From the IMG/VR virus record IMGVR_UViG_3300009180_000234, positions 1 to 22,544 of that record: a stretch of 22,544 nt of DNA; one strand, given 5' to 3'. The notes under the pieces were generated by a model, which saw only the letters and a program-made list of their open reading frames with translations, did no database searches and was not told the origin of the DNA. This document shows, piece by piece, positions 8,703-16,529 of this stretch (position 1 is the stretch's first letter; every line of letters starts with the position of its first letter). Position numbers and translations under genes: made by a program. This DNA comes from a virus.

Positions 8703-9836
8703 TTAAAAAGGACCACCTAGGTTCATGTTTTGATACCTATTAGCACCAAGAAGGTCACCAGCATATTGATTTTGAATACCTGCTCCACTCATTAAAACAT
8801 TACCTGTTCCAGCAGTAGGTGTGCTACCAAATAGATTTTTAAATCCACCCTGTATTCCCATCATGCCAAGTTGACCAACTGTACTTAAAAGTTGATTTTG
8901 TGCTTGCATTTTACTAGCCGCAATAGCCATACCTTCTTGATATTTCATACCTTGTGCTTGAATACCAGCATTAGATTCTGGATTAAAGATTTGTGGTTGA
9001 TACTGACCTAACATAGCGTTAGATTCAGCCATAAACCTTCCACCATTACCAGAAGCACCAATAGCAGTATTAGCCAACCCAAGAGAAGCCTCTTGAAGTT
9101 TTGCTTCATTAGCAAGTGCTACATTTGCAAATTGTCTGTTTCTATCTTGTCTTTGTTGACCAAGACCGTAGTTAGAAAGAACACCAGCCGCTACACCTTG
9201 TCTTCCAGTAAGACCACGCATAGCCATTTGTGAGTTAGCCGCTTGGTTAGCCTGTCTTGTTTCGTCATATCCAAGACCAGTTCCCTCATAAAGACCTTGA
9301 ATAGCCTGTCTATTTATTTCATCCTGCATCAATGCCATAGTAGGATTGATTGCAGTGTATCTTGCTTGATTAGAAAGACTACCAAGTGTATTTAAATAAC
9401 CAGTTCCAGAGCGTTGTTGTAGTCCTTGTTGAGCAGCGTTAGCCTCTTCAACCATTTGAAGATAACCTTGATTTCCCATGCCACCGTATAATTGAGAATT
9501 AAGGGTAGTCTCTTGTAGACCTTGATACATAGGTCTGTATTGACCTTCAAGATTAAGTAAATTGCCTTGAATTTGTTGTTGTGAATTTAAATTTCTTGCC
9601 ATAATCTGCTCGTATGTTGGAGCAGCAGGAGCCTTTGTTTTTTTACTTCCAAACAGTCCACCAAATATACCACCAATAACAGCACCAATTGGACCTCCAA
9701 CTGCAAATCCAGCAGCAGCACCAGACAATCCACCACTAACAGCACCAGTAGTGCCTCCACCAATAGATACAGTACCAGAACCTTTATCTTGATAGTTACC
9801 AAGAGTGTTAGAATAATTTGAAGTTATTTGTGCCAT
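8703..9836 (-). CDS. Glycine-zipper internal virion protein
   Basis: 377 residues, ATG at 9836. Residues about 23-66 form a Gly/Ala-rich hydrophobic stretch with repeated GG and GxxxG (GGLSGAAAGFAVGGPIGAVI, then GGIFGGLFG), ended by a basic cluster SKKTK. This is the usual look of a membrane-inserting glycine zipper in phage ejection proteins. The rest is helical and rich in Gln, Ala, Asn and Leu (LNSQQQIQGNLLNLEGQY, QAANSQMAMRGLTGRQG) with almost no acidic clusters. It precedes the 799-residue gene by 3 bp and follows the fibre-like gene by 10 bp. By position and composition it should be the smallest of three ejected proteins, like T7 gp14 or P22 gp7. I recognise the type, not a named family. 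Confidence 0.8.
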   Translation of the reverse strand: MAQITSNYSNTLGNYQDKGSGTVSIGGGTTGAVSGGLSGAAAGFAVGGPIGAVIGGIFGGLFGSKKTKAPAAPTYEQIMARNLNSQQQIQGNLLNLEGQYRPMYQGLQETTLNSQLYGGMGNQGYLQMVEEANAAQQGLQQRSGTGYLNTLGSLSNQARYTAINPTMALMQDEINRQAIQGLYEGTGLGYDETRQANQAANSQMAMRGLTGRQGVAAGVLSNYGLGQQRQDRNRQFANVALANEAKLQEASLGLANTAIGASGNGGRFMAESNAMLGQYQPQIFNPESNAGIQAQGMKYQEGMAIAASKMQAQNQLLSTVGQLGMMGIQGGFKNLFGSTPTAGTGNVLMSGAGIQNQYAGDLLGANRYQNMNLGGPF

Positions 9837-9846
9837 GTTATTAAAG

Positions 9847-11163
9847 TTAAGCGGTCTTGTATTTTTTAATCATAAAATGCATTAATTCATTGCCGTTTGA
9901 ATTATTATTCTGAGCAAAGGTAACTGCAAATTTTTCATTTGTTAAAACTGTTGAACTACCTACAAAAAATTTCAAAAAAATTGGCGTAACTTGAGCAGAA
10001 ACAGTAGCCGCCATAAATGTAGATGTATAAGTTGTTGTATAAGTTTTATTTGTTATATTTATATAAGTAAAATTACCACTTCCTCCGTAATAAAATTGAA
10101 GAGGACCATAAAATTCAACTTCCCAAATTTCGTTTGCTGGTTTTGTAAATTCTGGGGTTAAATAAGCAGGTGCAGTTTTTACAAGACTAACTGGATAGTC
10201 AATAACTTCATAAAGACCATATACAGGTGTTCCATTATATTGAATAGCACCAGTAACATTGACAGTTCCATTTTGAACAACTGACCCATTTTGAATTACT
10301 GACCCATCATTTATTTGAGTTCCTTTTACATAGGCATCTCCAACAAATTCAGAAGTTCCAGCAATAGATAAAGCACCAGTAATAGAATTGCTTCCATTAA
10401 CTTTTAGTGTTGCTAGTTTTAAATAAGACAGTGTTCCATTTCCAGCAATTGCCGAGGTTGTAATATAACTAATTGTTCCAGTTCCAGCAGTTGTAGAAAC
10501 CGTTAATGTATATGTAAATGTATTTGCACCAGTAACTGTAATATTAAATGTTCCACTATAAAAAACATTATTTGCAGTAATATTTAATGGTTGATTGTTT
10601 GAAAAATTATGAGCAGTTCCAGTTGTAACAGTTACAAGAGTTCCATTTAAAGAAGAAAAACTTCCTGTTCCGCTATACATATCTGACATGTTTAATTCAT
10701 ATGTAAAAGTTGTGGATGTTGGTGCAGTTTTAATTGTGTAATATCCATTATAAAAATAATTACTTGCAGAACTAATTAAAACAATTTGACCAGCAGTAAG
10801 ACCATGTGCAACGCTTGTTGTTACTGTATTTAATAAGCCATTTCCAGAAACATAATTAGACCCAGTTACAATAGCACCATTATAAGGTGTAATAGTTACA
10901 TCATTACCAGCATTAGCATCAATTGTATTTGAGGTTAATGATTTTGTAAAGTCAGCCTTTGTTTGTTTATTTAAAGAAGTCGCACCAACTTTAGCAATTA
11001 TAATTTCATCGGTGCTTGCACTAACGCTAGTAGTTGTTTGTTCTGTAACAGCACCAATTAATAATGAGGCATTGTCTACATGAGCATTTAAATTTTGATA
11101 GGTTACCTGTGAACCTGTTGGTGTACCATCATATGATGTACCTTTTGATATTTGTTGTGCCAT
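9847..11163 (-). CDS. Tail fibre or appendage protein with two tandem beta modules
   Basis: 438 residues, ATG at 11163. The N-terminus (TPTGSQVTYQNLNAHVDNAS, then SLNKQTKADF at 63-72) is of a kind seen in podophage appendage proteins and may attach to the tail. Residues 105-170 and 172-235 are two tandem copies of a beta module (H-[GN]-[LF]...G...YNGYYTI...PTSTTFTY) also present once in the 629-residue tail protein. Residues 258-315 are short beta repeats (QINDGSVIQNGSVVQNGTVN) like a trimeric beta-helix stalk. The C-terminal domain (about 320-438) is beta-rich and aromatic and may be the receptor-binding tip. The protein is rich in Thr, Ser, Asn and Gly. It could instead be a head decoration fibre. 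It lies 3 bp after the 629-residue gene. Confidence 0.7.
   Translation of the reverse strand: MAQQISKGTSYDGTPTGSQVTYQNLNAHVDNASLLIGAVTEQTTTSVSASTDEIIIAKVGATSLNKQTKADFTKSLTSNTIDANAGNDVTITPYNGAIVTGSNYVSGNGLLNTVTTSVAHGLTAGQIVLISSASNYFYNGYYTIKTAPTSTTFTYELNMSDMYSGTGSFSSLNGTLVTVTTGTAHNFSNNQPLNITANNVFYSGTFNITVTGANTFTYTLTVSTTAGTGTISYITTSAIAGNGTLSYLKLATLKVNGSNSITGALSIAGTSEFVGDAYVKGTQINDGSVIQNGSVVQNGTVNVTGAIQYNGTPVYGLYEVIDYPVSLVKTAPAYLTPEFTKPANEIWEVEFYGPLQFYYGGSGNFTYINITNKTYTTTYTSTFMAATVSAQVTPIFLKFFVGSSTVLTNEKFAVTFAQNNNSNGNELMHFMIKKYKTA
10459..10650 (-). repeat. Beta module in the fibre-like protein (copy 3 of 3)
   Basis: Residues 172-235: TVTTGTAHNFSNNQPLNI, FYSGTFNITVTGANTFTYTL. It is more diverged than the preceding copy (HGL has become HNF) but keeps the order of strands. 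Confidence 0.6.
10654..10851 (-). repeat. Beta module in the fibre-like protein (copy 2 of 3)
   Basis: Residues 105-170 of the 438-residue protein: VAHGLTAGQIVLI, FYNGYYTIKTAPTSTTFTYEL. It is the closest match to the module in the tail propeller protein. Confidence 0.7.
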
Positions 11164-11166
11164 AAA

Positions 11167-13056
11167 TTATTCTTCGTTTTTAGTTGTTTTTCCAATATGA
11201 ACTGCTGAAACACCAATAGTCCTAACAGTTGGTCTTCCTTGTACAGATGTCAATTCAATATCCATAGCATATGCTATTTTTCTGATAGGTGTTCTTCTAA
11301 TCTTGTCATTTTGAACTGATGCAGTTGCTATGTCAATAACCTTAACCGTATCTGGATTATATGTAGTTATCTTTGTTTGTAAAGCACCATATGAACCAAA
11401 GTCAATTTCTGTATTAACATCTACAAATCGTTTTGATTGCATGGTTTGAAACACATATTTTCTAGTTTTAGCAAATCCAGCAATGTTTTGAGATTGATAT
11501 GTTGCACTTGCAAGTGTATTTGGAAGATAAAATGACAATGTTAATGCACCAATAGTACTTCCATATTCATCTACTTCTTTTTCTTCTGAAAGATATAATC
11601 CATTTGTAGATGTGCAAAAAAACAGTCTATTAACAACACTTGTATTTCCATTTTTTGCTACTAAAAACGCAAATGGATTAACACCAGTTGGATAATTATC
11701 AACCGATTCCCACATTTTGTTTGTCAAATTGTATACTAAAATATGACTATTTGTTTCAGATACTCCAAGTGGAACAGCAAGATAGTATCTTCCATTATAA
11801 ACCTTACCTATTGCTAAATGTACAAATGCTTGATTAATTTGGTCAATATACTTTTGGATGTCAATAGACATTGGGAGTGTATTAGCAAGAAGATTTGCGT
11901 CAAGTTGTGGCTCTAACGCATATATACCTTTTTTACTTAAAAAGAAGATTGTACCAGAAACATTTGCAATGCTATTTTTAGCAACGCATCCAAGTTCCAT
12001 AGTCAAGTTTTCAACATAAGAATTAGCAAGAACAATATTTGGTGTGCTTGTGTCATCAGCAAATTTTGCTACATAAATACTATTGTCTTTAAATACAAGA
12101 ACATTGTCTTTAACCCAAGGATAAAACCCTGTAATAGATTGTTCATCTCCAAGATTAATTGTCATTGCTTGTATTGTTAAATCAAACTCCCAATCTCCAT
12201 TTGCCGTTGGAAGAAAATCAGATACGGCAATTTCATCTTTGCTGTACTTGCAAAAAATTCTATTACCATGATATATGGATGTGCTTGTCATTGGAAAGGA
12301 ACAAGCGGTTGGAGTGGTCCCACCAAGAATTGTGCCATCAATAATACCTTGATTTACAATGCTTACAGTTGTTCCATCAAACTCAAAAACAGGTTTTCCC
12401 ACTTGAACTACATATCCAGAAGCACCACCATTATGTCCTGTTGTTAAATTGTATGTAAAAGATGTTGATGTTGGTGCTGTTGCAACAACAAAATTATTTG
12501 TTTTTGTTGGACCACACCATTGTGTATGACCTGCTTCAATTGCAAATTCATCACCAGCAATTAAACCATGTGGAGTTGTAGTTGTAACTGTAATAACAGT
12601 ATTTCCAGCACCACTAACAGTTGCATTTTGACCAGATGCTCCGCTACCAGTAATATACTTTGTAGCCTCTCCACGCAAAATATAAATTTTATTAACCGCT
12701 TGTAATACTTGAACTGGACCTGCGGTTATTGTTCTTCCAGTAGGAAAGTTATATTTAGCGGATAAAGCCTGTGTGCCAATATCAAACAGATATAAACCAT
12801 TAGAAACAACAAGGACAATTTTTTCAGTTCCGTTGGTTAGTCTATATACACCAGAACCATAAACAGTTCCTACCGTTGCTGCTTGAGATGCATCAAGTAT
12901 TCTTGCTACACCTTTTCTTGTTTGAAGAATTTGTTGTTCAATTCTGATGTTTTTACCGTCTTGTAAAACACCTTCTTTTAAAGATACAGGATTGGTTCTT
13001 GTATCTATGCCAAGAAATCCAGCATCACCTTCTTGTAATGGCTGTAAGTTTGGCAT
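11167..13056 (-). CDS. Beta-propeller tail protein (nozzle-like)
   Basis: 629 residues, ATG at 13056. The N-terminus, GFLGIDTRTNPVSLKEGVLQ then DGKNIRIEQQILQTRKG, is the typical opening of podophage tail nozzle and stabilisation proteins, where a variant of 'G...D.R.NP..L..G....A.N.R...G...TRKG' starts a beta-propeller. Propeller-like strands follow (KIVLVVSNGLYLFD, NKIYILRGE, GTIFFLSKKGIYALEP, HILVYNLTNKMWESVDNYP). Residues 136-219 break this pattern: an extra beta module (TPHGLIAGDEF...APTSTSFTY) sits inside a blade between ILRGEATKY and KPVFEFDGTT, and the same module occurs twice in the next gene. It is expected at the lower end of the short tail, comparable in role to T7 gp12. The structural call is good; the exact tail position is inferred. 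Confidence 0.75.
   Translation of the reverse strand: MPNLQPLQEGDAGFLGIDTRTNPVSLKEGVLQDGKNIRIEQQILQTRKGVARILDASQAATVGTVYGSGVYRLTNGTEKIVLVVSNGLYLFDIGTQALSAKYNFPTGRTITAGPVQVLQAVNKIYILRGEATKYITGSGASGQNATVSGAGNTVITVTTTTPHGLIAGDEFAIEAGHTQWCGPTKTNNFVVATAPTSTSFTYNLTTGHNGGASGYVVQVGKPVFEFDGTTVSIVNQGIIDGTILGGTTPTACSFPMTSTSIYHGNRIFCKYSKDEIAVSDFLPTANGDWEFDLTIQAMTINLGDEQSITGFYPWVKDNVLVFKDNSIYVAKFADDTSTPNIVLANSYVENLTMELGCVAKNSIANVSGTIFFLSKKGIYALEPQLDANLLANTLPMSIDIQKYIDQINQAFVHLAIGKVYNGRYYLAVPLGVSETNSHILVYNLTNKMWESVDNYPTGVNPFAFLVAKNGNTSVVNRLFFCTSTNGLYLSEEKEVDEYGSTIGALTLSFYLPNTLASATYQSQNIAGFAKTRKYVFQTMQSKRFVDVNTEIDFGSYGALQTKITTYNPDTVKVIDIATASVQNDKIRRTPIRKIAYAMDIELTSVQGRPTVRTIGVSAVHIGKTTKNEE
12400..12651 (-). 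repeat. Beta module inserted in the tail propeller (copy 1 of 3)
   Basis: Residues 136-219 of the 629-residue protein, with key elements TPHGLIAGDEFAI and VATAPTSTSFTYNL. It is related to two tandem copies in the neighbouring fibre-like gene. The DNA around 12456-12478 and 10703-10725 is also similar, the best-conserved piece encoding APTST. Confidence 0.7.
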
Positions 13057-13062
13057 TGTTTA

Positions 13063-13260
13063 TTATTCAACAAATTCTATTTTAATAGTTGGTCCTAAAT
13101 CAACAGGGGTTTGCTTTTTCTCAAATTCAATAGTAATGCCAGTCTCGTCCATAATTACCAACTCTCCATTAAATTTAGGAAAGATTGCAGTAACTATTGC
13201 TGGTGGATTAACATCAGACTGAATTTGACCGACTAAAGATGTAATTTTATAAGTGTACAT
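13063..13260 (-). CDS. Small conserved-position virion protein, unknown
   Basis: 65 residues, ATG at 13260, 1 bp after the lectin-fold gene and 6 bp before the 629-residue tail gene. The tight fit in an otherwise gapless operon supports it as a real gene. The sequence alternates hydrophobic and polar residues (YKITSLVGQIQ, AIVTAIFPKF, GITIEFEKK, TIKIEFVE), suggesting a small all-beta fold. It has no Cys, no signal peptide and no membrane segment. Position suggests a minor tail or joining component, but I do not recognise a family and assign no function. Confidence 0.65.
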   Translation of the reverse strand: MYTYKITSLVGQIQSDVNPPAIVTAIFPKFNGELVIMDETGITIEFEKKQTPVDLGPTIKIEFVE

Positions 13261-13261
13261 A

Positions 13262-13972
13262 TTAAATAGGGGATATAAAGTAATCCGTAAAAATTGCTGA
13301 ATGATTAGAACCTGTTAAAACTGCATTGTTTTCACAAGTAGCCCATAGTGCCATAAGTTGTGTTTCACCAGTTCCATTTCCACTTGCAGGTGAACCAGAA
13401 CCTTGAGCAACAAGAACATCGTTTATGTATAAATAAACACTATTTGACCAACATTCAATAATAACATCGTATGCTTGTTGATTAACTGGAGTAAAGGAAG
13501 TTGTAATTGTTGTAACTGTAGTTCCATTAGAATACATAAGTTGTAATGGACCAGCACCTACTTGTTTAATTCCAACTGCTTTGTCTGAAGCAGTAGGTTC
13601 TAATCTATTTGTTCCACCAGATGAATTATAACTTTTTCCAAGAAATACTTTAAATTCAGAATTTGCATCTGCCCCAGTACCTACTTTACGCAATGCCCTA
13701 AATCCAAAAATAAATTTTTTACTCCAATCAACTCCATTGTAGTTAGTAGCACCTCTGTTTAAAAGTGGTGTATAAATACAAAGAGACGCATAACCAATAT
13801 CTGTATCTGGTGCTTTAATTTGATAATAATGACCACTCATTACACCGCTTCCACCAGAAGTTGTTGCACCAGCACCAACAGTTAAACTTCCAACAGAAAA
13901 CAAATCTTTTTTATCAAAAGAGAACTGGTCTTTTGGACTCATTCCCCCACTAGAAGATACAGTTATACTCAT
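13262..13972 (-). CDS. LamG/concanavalin-like lectin-fold virion protein
   Basis: 236 residues, ATG at 13972, sharing one base with the previous stop (TAATG). Residues about 48-235 have the strand order of a LamG-like jelly roll: YYQIKAPDTDIGYASLCIYT, KKFIFGFRAL, SEFKVFLGKS, GPLQLMYSNGTTVTTITTSF, then the characteristic AYDVIIECWSNSVYLYIND with VLVAQGSGSP, which in LamG domains is the 'wh.v.v.....v.lYvDG.lv....' pair. Such domains in virions often bind glycans or decorate heads and tails. The first 45 residues are Gly/Ser/Thr-rich and flexible and may anchor it. It lies between a small beta protein and the tail genes. The exact place in the particle is unknown; a host-surface adhesin or a head decoration are both possible. 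Confidence 0.7.
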   Translation of the reverse strand: MSITVSSSGGMSPKDQFSFDKKDLFSVGSLTVGAGATTSGGSGVMSGHYYQIKAPDTDIGYASLCIYTPLLNRGATNYNGVDWSKKFIFGFRALRKVGTGADANSEFKVFLGKSYNSSGGTNRLEPTASDKAVGIKQVGAGPLQLMYSNGTTVTTITTSFTPVNQQAYDVIIECWSNSVYLYINDVLVAQGSGSPASGNGTGETQLMALWATCENNAVLTGSNHSAIFTDYFISPI

Positions 13973-14277
13973 TACACAGAAGAGGTTGCGATGTGAACAG
14001 TAGTTCCTGCCGCAGTAGAAACTGCGTACAATGCACCATTGTAGTTATCAAGTGAAAGTGAAGCCAACGGAGCAACAGAAATACCAACTGCATCTGTAGC
14101 GTTGCCAATAACTTGAATTGTAGCAGATGTAGATTTGTTTTGCACAATAACTACAATACGCTTTTCGCTGATGTTAGTTGGTGCTACTACAATTTGTGAT
14201 TTGGTTGTTCCTACTGTTACATCGGAGTGACTGATGCTTTTTAGGAATGGAGATGATAGTTGTATTTGAGAACCCAT
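13972..14277 (-). CDS. Small beta-sandwich virion protein (possible decoration protein)
   Basis: 101 residues, ATG at 14277, 1 bp after the 257-residue gene. It is rich in Val, Ile, Ser and Thr with short alternating strands (SHSDVTVGTTKSQIVVAP, KRIVVIVQNKSTSATIQVI, LYAVSTAAGTTVHIATSS) and no Cys or Trp. The layout of a strand-rich domain with a 'YNGALYAVSTAAGTTVHI' ending is common among small phage structural proteins and decoration-like proteins. The ending TAA shares a base with the next start. Function is inferred only from size, fold and context. Confidence 0.65.
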   Translation of the reverse strand: MGSQIQLSSPFLKSISHSDVTVGTTKSQIVVAPTNISEKRIVVIVQNKSTSATIQVIGNATDAVGISVAPLASLSLDNYNGALYAVSTAAGTTVHIATSSV

Positions 14278-14278
14278 G

Positions 14279-15052
14279 TTAGTATGTTTTTATAAAATTG
14301 TATTGTTGGATTTGTCCTTGTTGTCTTGCAATCTTGTCGATTTCAGTATCTAGAAGCGATTCTGCTTCTTTCTCAGCAATCATTGCACTATCAAATTGAC
14401 CTTGTGAGCGTAGATAATCAGCAAAAGCAGCCCTTGGCAAGTAAGTAGAAAAGATATTTGGAATTTTTACAGGTTCAAAATATTGAGTATCTGTATAAGG
14501 GTTATGATTTGTGCTATTGGAAATGCAGTTATAGAAGTTGCCACTATTGACCTTTCCTTCTTCTGGCTGTAAAGAACCACTGTTTGAACCCCTGTCAAAA
14601 TATACTTGTGAGCCTACAAAAAATTGTGTAGTTGTATTCCAAGGTGTTCCAAATAAAACTGGAGGGATAAGCCTGTATTCTACCCAAACAGCGTCTGTGT
14701 AGTTCTTAGACACCATTAACCTATCAACAGTATCTGTTCCTACAATTACAAATGGGATATTAATAGCCCTACTTCCAGAGTAGGGGTTTTGATTGTAAAT
14801 AGCAACCACTTCACCAGCATTAGTAGGTTTGCTAACATAATATACTGTGTTATTTGAAACAGTCTCAGTTGTCACTGTGGCAACCTCAAGTCTCATCAAA
14901 TCTGGGAACATATCGTATTCCCATGCTAATTTAAGTCTAGTAGATAGAAAATCCCTAAGTTGTTTAAAAGTAGGCAGATTATAATCGTCTGCATCTAGAC
15001 CACAAAGTTGAATTGTGTCTCTTAAGACTTTGCTGAAATCTACTGTTTTCAT
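14279..15052 (-). CDS. Probable head-tail connector (adaptor) protein
   Basis: 257 residues, ATG at 15052 overlapping the previous TAA by one base. It starts with a helical region (FSKVLRDTIQLCGLDADDY, FKQLRDFLSTRLKLAWEYD), continues through a beta-rich middle (about 55-165; VYYVSKPTNAGEVVAIYNQN) and ends with a helical region (RAAFADYLRSQGQFDSAMIA, EKEAESLLDTEIDKIARQQG). Helical ends with a small beta insertion, together with the position between capsid and tail genes, fit an adaptor protein that binds below the portal, comparable in role to T7 gp11 or P22 gp4. I recognise similar proteins in podophage morphogenesis clusters but cannot name the family. Confidence 0.6.
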   Translation of the reverse strand: MKTVDFSKVLRDTIQLCGLDADDYNLPTFKQLRDFLSTRLKLAWEYDMFPDLMRLEVATVTTETVSNNTVYYVSKPTNAGEVVAIYNQNPYSGSRAINIPFVIVGTDTVDRLMVSKNYTDAVWVEYRLIPPVLFGTPWNTTTQFFVGSQVYFDRGSNSGSLQPEEGKVNSGNFYNCISNSTNHNPYTDTQYFEPVKIPNIFSTYLPRAAFADYLRSQGQFDSAMIAEKEAESLLDTEIDKIARQQGQIQQYNFIKTY

Positions 15053-15417
15053 TATATTGTAAAACCATCCGCACCGAAAATTGTACCGTTTACTACGGTT
15101 TTTTTGACATAATTTCTTACTGCAAGTTCTTGGTTGTCTCTTAGGAACTCCTTTAAAAAGGATTTATCTTCCCAACATTTGTATCCAAGTCTTTGTCCCC
15201 AGTAATGAAAAGCGTCTGGAGGTATTCTGGCAACTAATTTGCCGACTCCATCTATATTGTTTGCTGCATTGGCATGACCAAATTTAGCAATTTGTTCTGA
15301 TTCATGTTTTGCTTTAACTACACTCATGTTCCAACCATGACGGAGTTCCTTCTCCATCTCACCTTTGAGATGGGAAGGAATCACATCACACCATGACTGA
15401 ATAATATCTTCAGCCAT
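15052..15417 (-). CDS. Small post-capsid protein, unknown
   Basis: 121 residues, ATG at 15417, 7 bp after the capsid gene; its stop overlaps the next start (TAATG). The protein is mainly helical and charged: IPSHLKGEMEKELRHGWNMS, then KHESEQIAKFGHANAAN, RIPPDAFHYWGQRLGYKCWE, KSFLKEFLRDNQELAVRNY. Two aromatic-rich points (HYWGQRLGYKCW) are distinctive. Genes of this size directly after a capsid gene are often head-completion or minor head proteins, but no motif here proves that. No function is assigned. Confidence 0.7.
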   Translation of the reverse strand: MAEDIIQSWCDVIPSHLKGEMEKELRHGWNMSVVKAKHESEQIAKFGHANAANNIDGVGKLVARIPPDAFHYWGQRLGYKCWEDKSFLKEFLRDNQELAVRNYVKKTVVNGTIFGADGFTI

Positions 15418-15424
15418 TTATTGC

Positions 15425-16510
15425 TTATGCAACATAATCGAACTTACCGAATGCCAGAGGATTCTTCACGCAAACAGCCGCAATAGCGTTGATTAAGCGA
15501 GCAGGTCCACCACCATTGTCAGTCAGTTCTTTGATGCCAGCAACCGAGCCACCGTAACGGATTTCAACATGCTCCATAGGAAGCACATATCCGCAGAAGT
15601 TATTCTTTAAGAACAGTGATGGGTGCAAACGAATCGTGCCGAAATCGCCTTCAAAGATATCAATGGAGGAGATATAGGACGAGTCAGAAGCGTCACGGTT
15701 AAATGTGCGGATTGCTTGTTGAGAAGCAGCAGTGTCAGAACGGCTGGTATAAACGAGGTTCGTAAATGCTCTCTTGAGTTGAGGACCAACCAAACCGTCA
15801 TAAGAACGGAATTGACCAGTTTCACCATAGATAGCAGTGAGAACATCTTGTACAACAGTTTCAGTAAGTGCGTAAGCACCAGTTCCGATTGCAGCAGTAG
15901 ATTCTACGGTTGCAGATGCATTACCAACTACGGCAGCAGCCTTAGTACGGAAATTTGCGTCAACAGTAAGATAGTTATCGTTGCCGAATACACCACCAGT
16001 AGTTGCTACTGGGCGAGTCCATGAATCAAGACCTCTGGTAACGAAACCTTGAGTAGAACCGTTGTCGGCTTTAGGAAGGTTGTTAGAACAGAAGGTTTTT
16101 TCCATGTCACGCTTGAGCATAGTGATGCCTTTAGCGACATTGTTTGCCAACTCATCTTTAACACCAGCAGTAACTGCGATGTCGAGAGTAAGAGGGGAAA
16201 CACGAACTGCTTTACGAAATTCTTGGATGTGGTTAGAAACTTCGTAGCGATACTGGGTAGCACCATCTTTAACGAAATTTTGAATAGTTGCACCATTAGG
16301 GTCAACATCGGTGCCGTCTACAACACCAGCCGAGTCAGCGACTGCAGCAGGGAGACGGTCAACTTGCCAACGGAAAAGGGTATTTCCAGGTTTTGAGCCT
16401 TTTGGAGCCATCGAGGTGAAAGGTGTATCCTTTGCATCAACGAGCGAAATGAGGTCTGCGAGGTCTTCTCTTTTACCAGACACGATTGAGGGTTCAGTGA
16501 GTTTTGCCAT
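15425..16510 (-). CDS. Major capsid protein, SU10/DUF5309 type
   Basis: 361 residues, ATG at 16510. The N-terminal part, SGKREDLADLISLVDAKDTP (11-30) followed by FTSMAPKG and FRWQVDRL, matches the DUF5309 (SU10 major capsid protein) family, an HK97-fold group in which 'KREDL.d.i......TPf.s....g.......W..D' is the most conserved start. Length fits the usual 300-360. A basic/aromatic run (QYRYEVSNHIQEFRKAVRVS, about 86-105) and the C-terminal MEHVEIRYGG region are also typical. It follows the scaffold gene by 19 bp and should form the shell. The gene is clearly more GC-rich than its neighbours, as expected for the most highly expressed gene. The leader AAAAAAGAAC-ATG has at most a weak ribosome site. 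Confidence 0.9.
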   Translation of the reverse strand: MAKLTEPSIVSGKREDLADLISLVDAKDTPFTSMAPKGSKPGNTLFRWQVDRLPAAVADSAGVVDGTDVDPNGATIQNFVKDGATQYRYEVSNHIQEFRKAVRVSPLTLDIAVTAGVKDELANNVAKGITMLKRDMEKTFCSNNLPKADNGSTQGFVTRGLDSWTRPVATTGGVFGNDNYLTVDANFRTKAAAVVGNASATVESTAAIGTGAYALTETVVQDVLTAIYGETGQFRSYDGLVGPQLKRAFTNLVYTSRSDTAASQQAIRTFNRDASDSSYISSIDIFEGDFGTIRLHPSLFLKNNFCGYVLPMEHVEIRYGGSVAGIKELTDNGGGPARLINAIAAVCVKNPLAFGKFDYVA

Positions 16511-16529
16511 GTTCTTTTTTGTTTTGTAT

